NCBI GenBank assembly: GCA_945833725.1
Contig: CAMAFU010000018.1
Coordinates: 1-16,408, forward strand
Source: an uncultured Treponema sp.
Lineage (GTDB): Bacteria > Spirochaetota > Spirochaetia > Treponematales > Treponemataceae
DNA length: 16,408 bases
Direction of reading: 5' to 3'
Part shown: piece after piece, positions 15,346 to 16,408 of the stretch
Position numbering within the stretch: the stretch's first letter is position 1
Layout: the number at the start of each line of letters is the position of its first letter
The notes under the pieces: model-generated
What the model was told of the DNA's origin: nothing
Databases searched by the model: none
The model's input: the letters and a program-made list of their open reading frames with translations, nothing else
Program-made: the position numbers and the translations under genes

Positions 15346-16118
15346 TTTCTAATGATTCTATACCTTCCAGACTTAACAAGACGAATACTGTTATAATCCG
15401 AAGGATTAGTAAATTCATATTGCCAAATATAATAAATCTGTTCTCCAGCGATTATTCTTTTTTCAAAGAATAATGGGAAAACTTTCTTTCCCGTATTCTC
15501 ATACCATTGTCTGTATGGATAATACAATTGCCGTATAATTGTATTTTCTGTCCTAGAATTTTTTGCTTCTACAAGAACTAATGAATTTCTTCCCTCATAC
15601 CCAGCATCAACTTCTGTTTGAACACTTTCTACATTTAAATTGAAACCATTCACAGTAAACGAAAAACTAGGAGTAAATTTTCTACCACGAATTGTTAATA
15701 CTAAAGAAGGATCATCCATAAATGTTCTTATTAAAGAATTTGCATAGGCAAAATCCAAATACTGCATTTCAGAATCGCCTACGGTTGAACTTACCAGATC
15801 AAAATCCAATTTACTAACATAATCAGTTATCGGTGTATCAATATCAGGAATATCAACATATCCTTCACCTTTTACAATGTAATAAGAACCATTTTTCTTT
15901 GGCAAAATAAATAAATTATTCTGCACAAATATATCTGGTCTATCATCCCTAGAATCTTGTTTGCAAAGAATACGAACTTCTTTTTGAGATGTTTCTGTAA
16001 AATTCTGGCAGGCTCGCTTTATGTCTTCCGCCTGAAGTATAAAAGGCTCATTATCAAAATTATGAGAATGAATATTCTTATAATCAAATACTGCTTTCCA
16101 TGAATTACTGTCAGCCAT
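15342..16118 (-). CDS. PD-(D/E)XK-like restriction endonuclease, unassigned type
   Basis: I do not recognise a named enzyme. The 258-aa protein has a putative nuclease core: E169 and D171 in VQTEVDAGYEGRNS, then E184-A-K186 in LVLVEAKN, giving the D-x(n)-E-x-K pattern on successive strands. The helix with IRQLYYPYRQW (195-205) follows. The N-terminal half (1-150) would contain the DNA-recognition part. It sits between the DpnII-like and DpnA-like genes, 2 nt after the former's TAG and overlapping the latter's ATG, so it belongs to the same operon. It most likely cuts DNA at a site protected by one of the two methyltransferases. Confidence 0.7.
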   Translation of the reverse strand: MADSNSWKAVFDYKNIHSHNFDNEPFILQAEDIKRACQNFTETSQKEVRILCKQDSRDDRPDIFVQNNLFILPKKNGSYYIVKGEGYVDIPDIDTPITDYVSKLDFDLVSSTVGDSEMQYLDFAYANSLIRTFMDDPSLVLTIRGRKFTPSFSFTVNGFNLNVESVQTEVDAGYEGRNSLVLVEAKNSRTENTIIRQLYYPYRQWYENTGKKVFPLFFEKRIIAGEQIYYIWQYEFTNPSDYNSIRLVKSGRYRIIRK

Positions 16119-16120
16119 AC

Positions 16121-16408
16121 CTACTTAAATAATTCCTTCATTATTCCATTTTCCATATCTTTGATGCAGTAAATTGTATCAAGAACATCAAATGTTTCTT
16201 CAAGATTGTTTCTTGCACTAATCCAACCTTTACCATCGGTAAACCAAACAAAAGTAAATCCGTCAATAGTGTCAGCTTCTGCCGAAAGAGTTTTATAACT
16301 TCTGGAAGTTTCATTCAATTTTGAACCACCGCTTCCATAGAAGTTTGTTTCGATTGCGTAAATCATTTTATCTGTTTTTACAACAAAATCGAAACGTTTT
16401 TCCATTTT
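16121..16408 (-). CDS. DpnII/MboI family type II restriction endonuclease, C-terminal part
   Basis: The right edge cuts this gene; about 95 C-terminal residues are visible and the true start lies outside. KRFDFVVKTDKMIYAIETNF, then GSGGSKLNETSRSYKTL and FTFVWFTDGKGWISARNNLEETF, are the strongly conserved end of the DpnII/MboI endonucleases, which cut GATC when it is unmethylated. The expected E-x-K of the PD-(D/E)XK core reads E-T-N, followed by a lysine in GSK. I recall the same in other members, so I do not read it as decay. It is upstream of and joined to the 258-aa nuclease gene. A Dam-like DpnM gene, if present, should lie further right. Confidence 0.85.
   Translation of the reverse strand, partial: KMEKRFDFVVKTDKMIYAIETNFYGSGGSKLNETSRSYKTLSAEADTIDGFTFVWFTDGKGWISARNNLEETFDVLDTIYCIKDMENGIMKELFK

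Noticed and set aside
16121..16408. Loss of the catalytic lysine in the DpnII-like nuclease (E-T-N instead of E-x-K)
   Set aside because: I recall the same residues in other DpnII/MboI family members, so it is not evidence that this gene is dead.
1..16408. CRISPR array, insertion sequence or prophage
   Set aside because: No regularly spaced direct repeats, transposase, integrase or phage structural genes are visible.

Overview
The window looks like a chromosomal segment of a Treponema-type spirochaete. The inference rests on low-to-moderate GC, gene content (TPR lipoproteins, a Wzi-type outer-membrane barrel, pectin and hemicellulose sugar enzymes, a YunG-like protein) and relaxed spirochaetal lipoboxes. 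It is from memory of these families, not from a database search.

Layout. Positions 1-453 hold no convincing protein gene. They carry two related minus-strand promoter-plus-hairpin units, an intrinsic terminator and a GC-rich repeat with three hairpins. Positions 454-2451 (minus) are a two-gene unit of secreted TPR proteins. Divergent from it, 2587-4869 (plus) encodes a 613-aa membrane-anchored protein of unknown function and a YunG-like protein. Positions 5052-6530 (plus) encode a trehalase/MGH-like (alpha/alpha)6-barrel glycosidase, convergent with a GNAT acetyltransferase (6674-7306, minus). Positions 7602-9754 (plus) run as one cluster: a one-domain EamA transporter, a lipoprotein, a small secreted helical protein and kduI, closed by a strong terminator. 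A GH43 glycosidase (9837-11396, plus) follows and meets a Wzi-like outer-membrane protein (11400-13118, minus) tail to tail with a 3-bp gap. A second copy of the three-hairpin repeat lies at about 13196-13272. From 13301 to the right edge (minus) is a tightly packed restriction-modification operon: a DpnII/MboI-like endonuclease (cut by the edge), a second, different PD-(D/E)XK-like endonuclease, a DpnA-like adenine methyltransferase and a non-Dam-type adenine methyltransferase.

How the genes work together. KduI, GH43 and the trehalase-like enzyme point to intracellular use of plant cell-wall oligosaccharides (pectin uronates, arabinoxylan). The GH43 and trehalase-like proteins show no signal peptide, so they should act on imported oligosaccharides. 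No sugar transporter is visible.

The most interesting non-gene signals are: (1) minus-strand candidate small RNAs at 1-240, with a possible relative upstream of the GNAT gene; (2) a repeat whose two copies keep hairpins at matching positions with compensatory base changes; (3) several genes whose -10 box lies only 6-7 nt before the ATG with no Shine-Dalgarno sequence, suggesting leaderless mRNAs; and (4) two unlike endonuclease genes in one restriction-modification operon.
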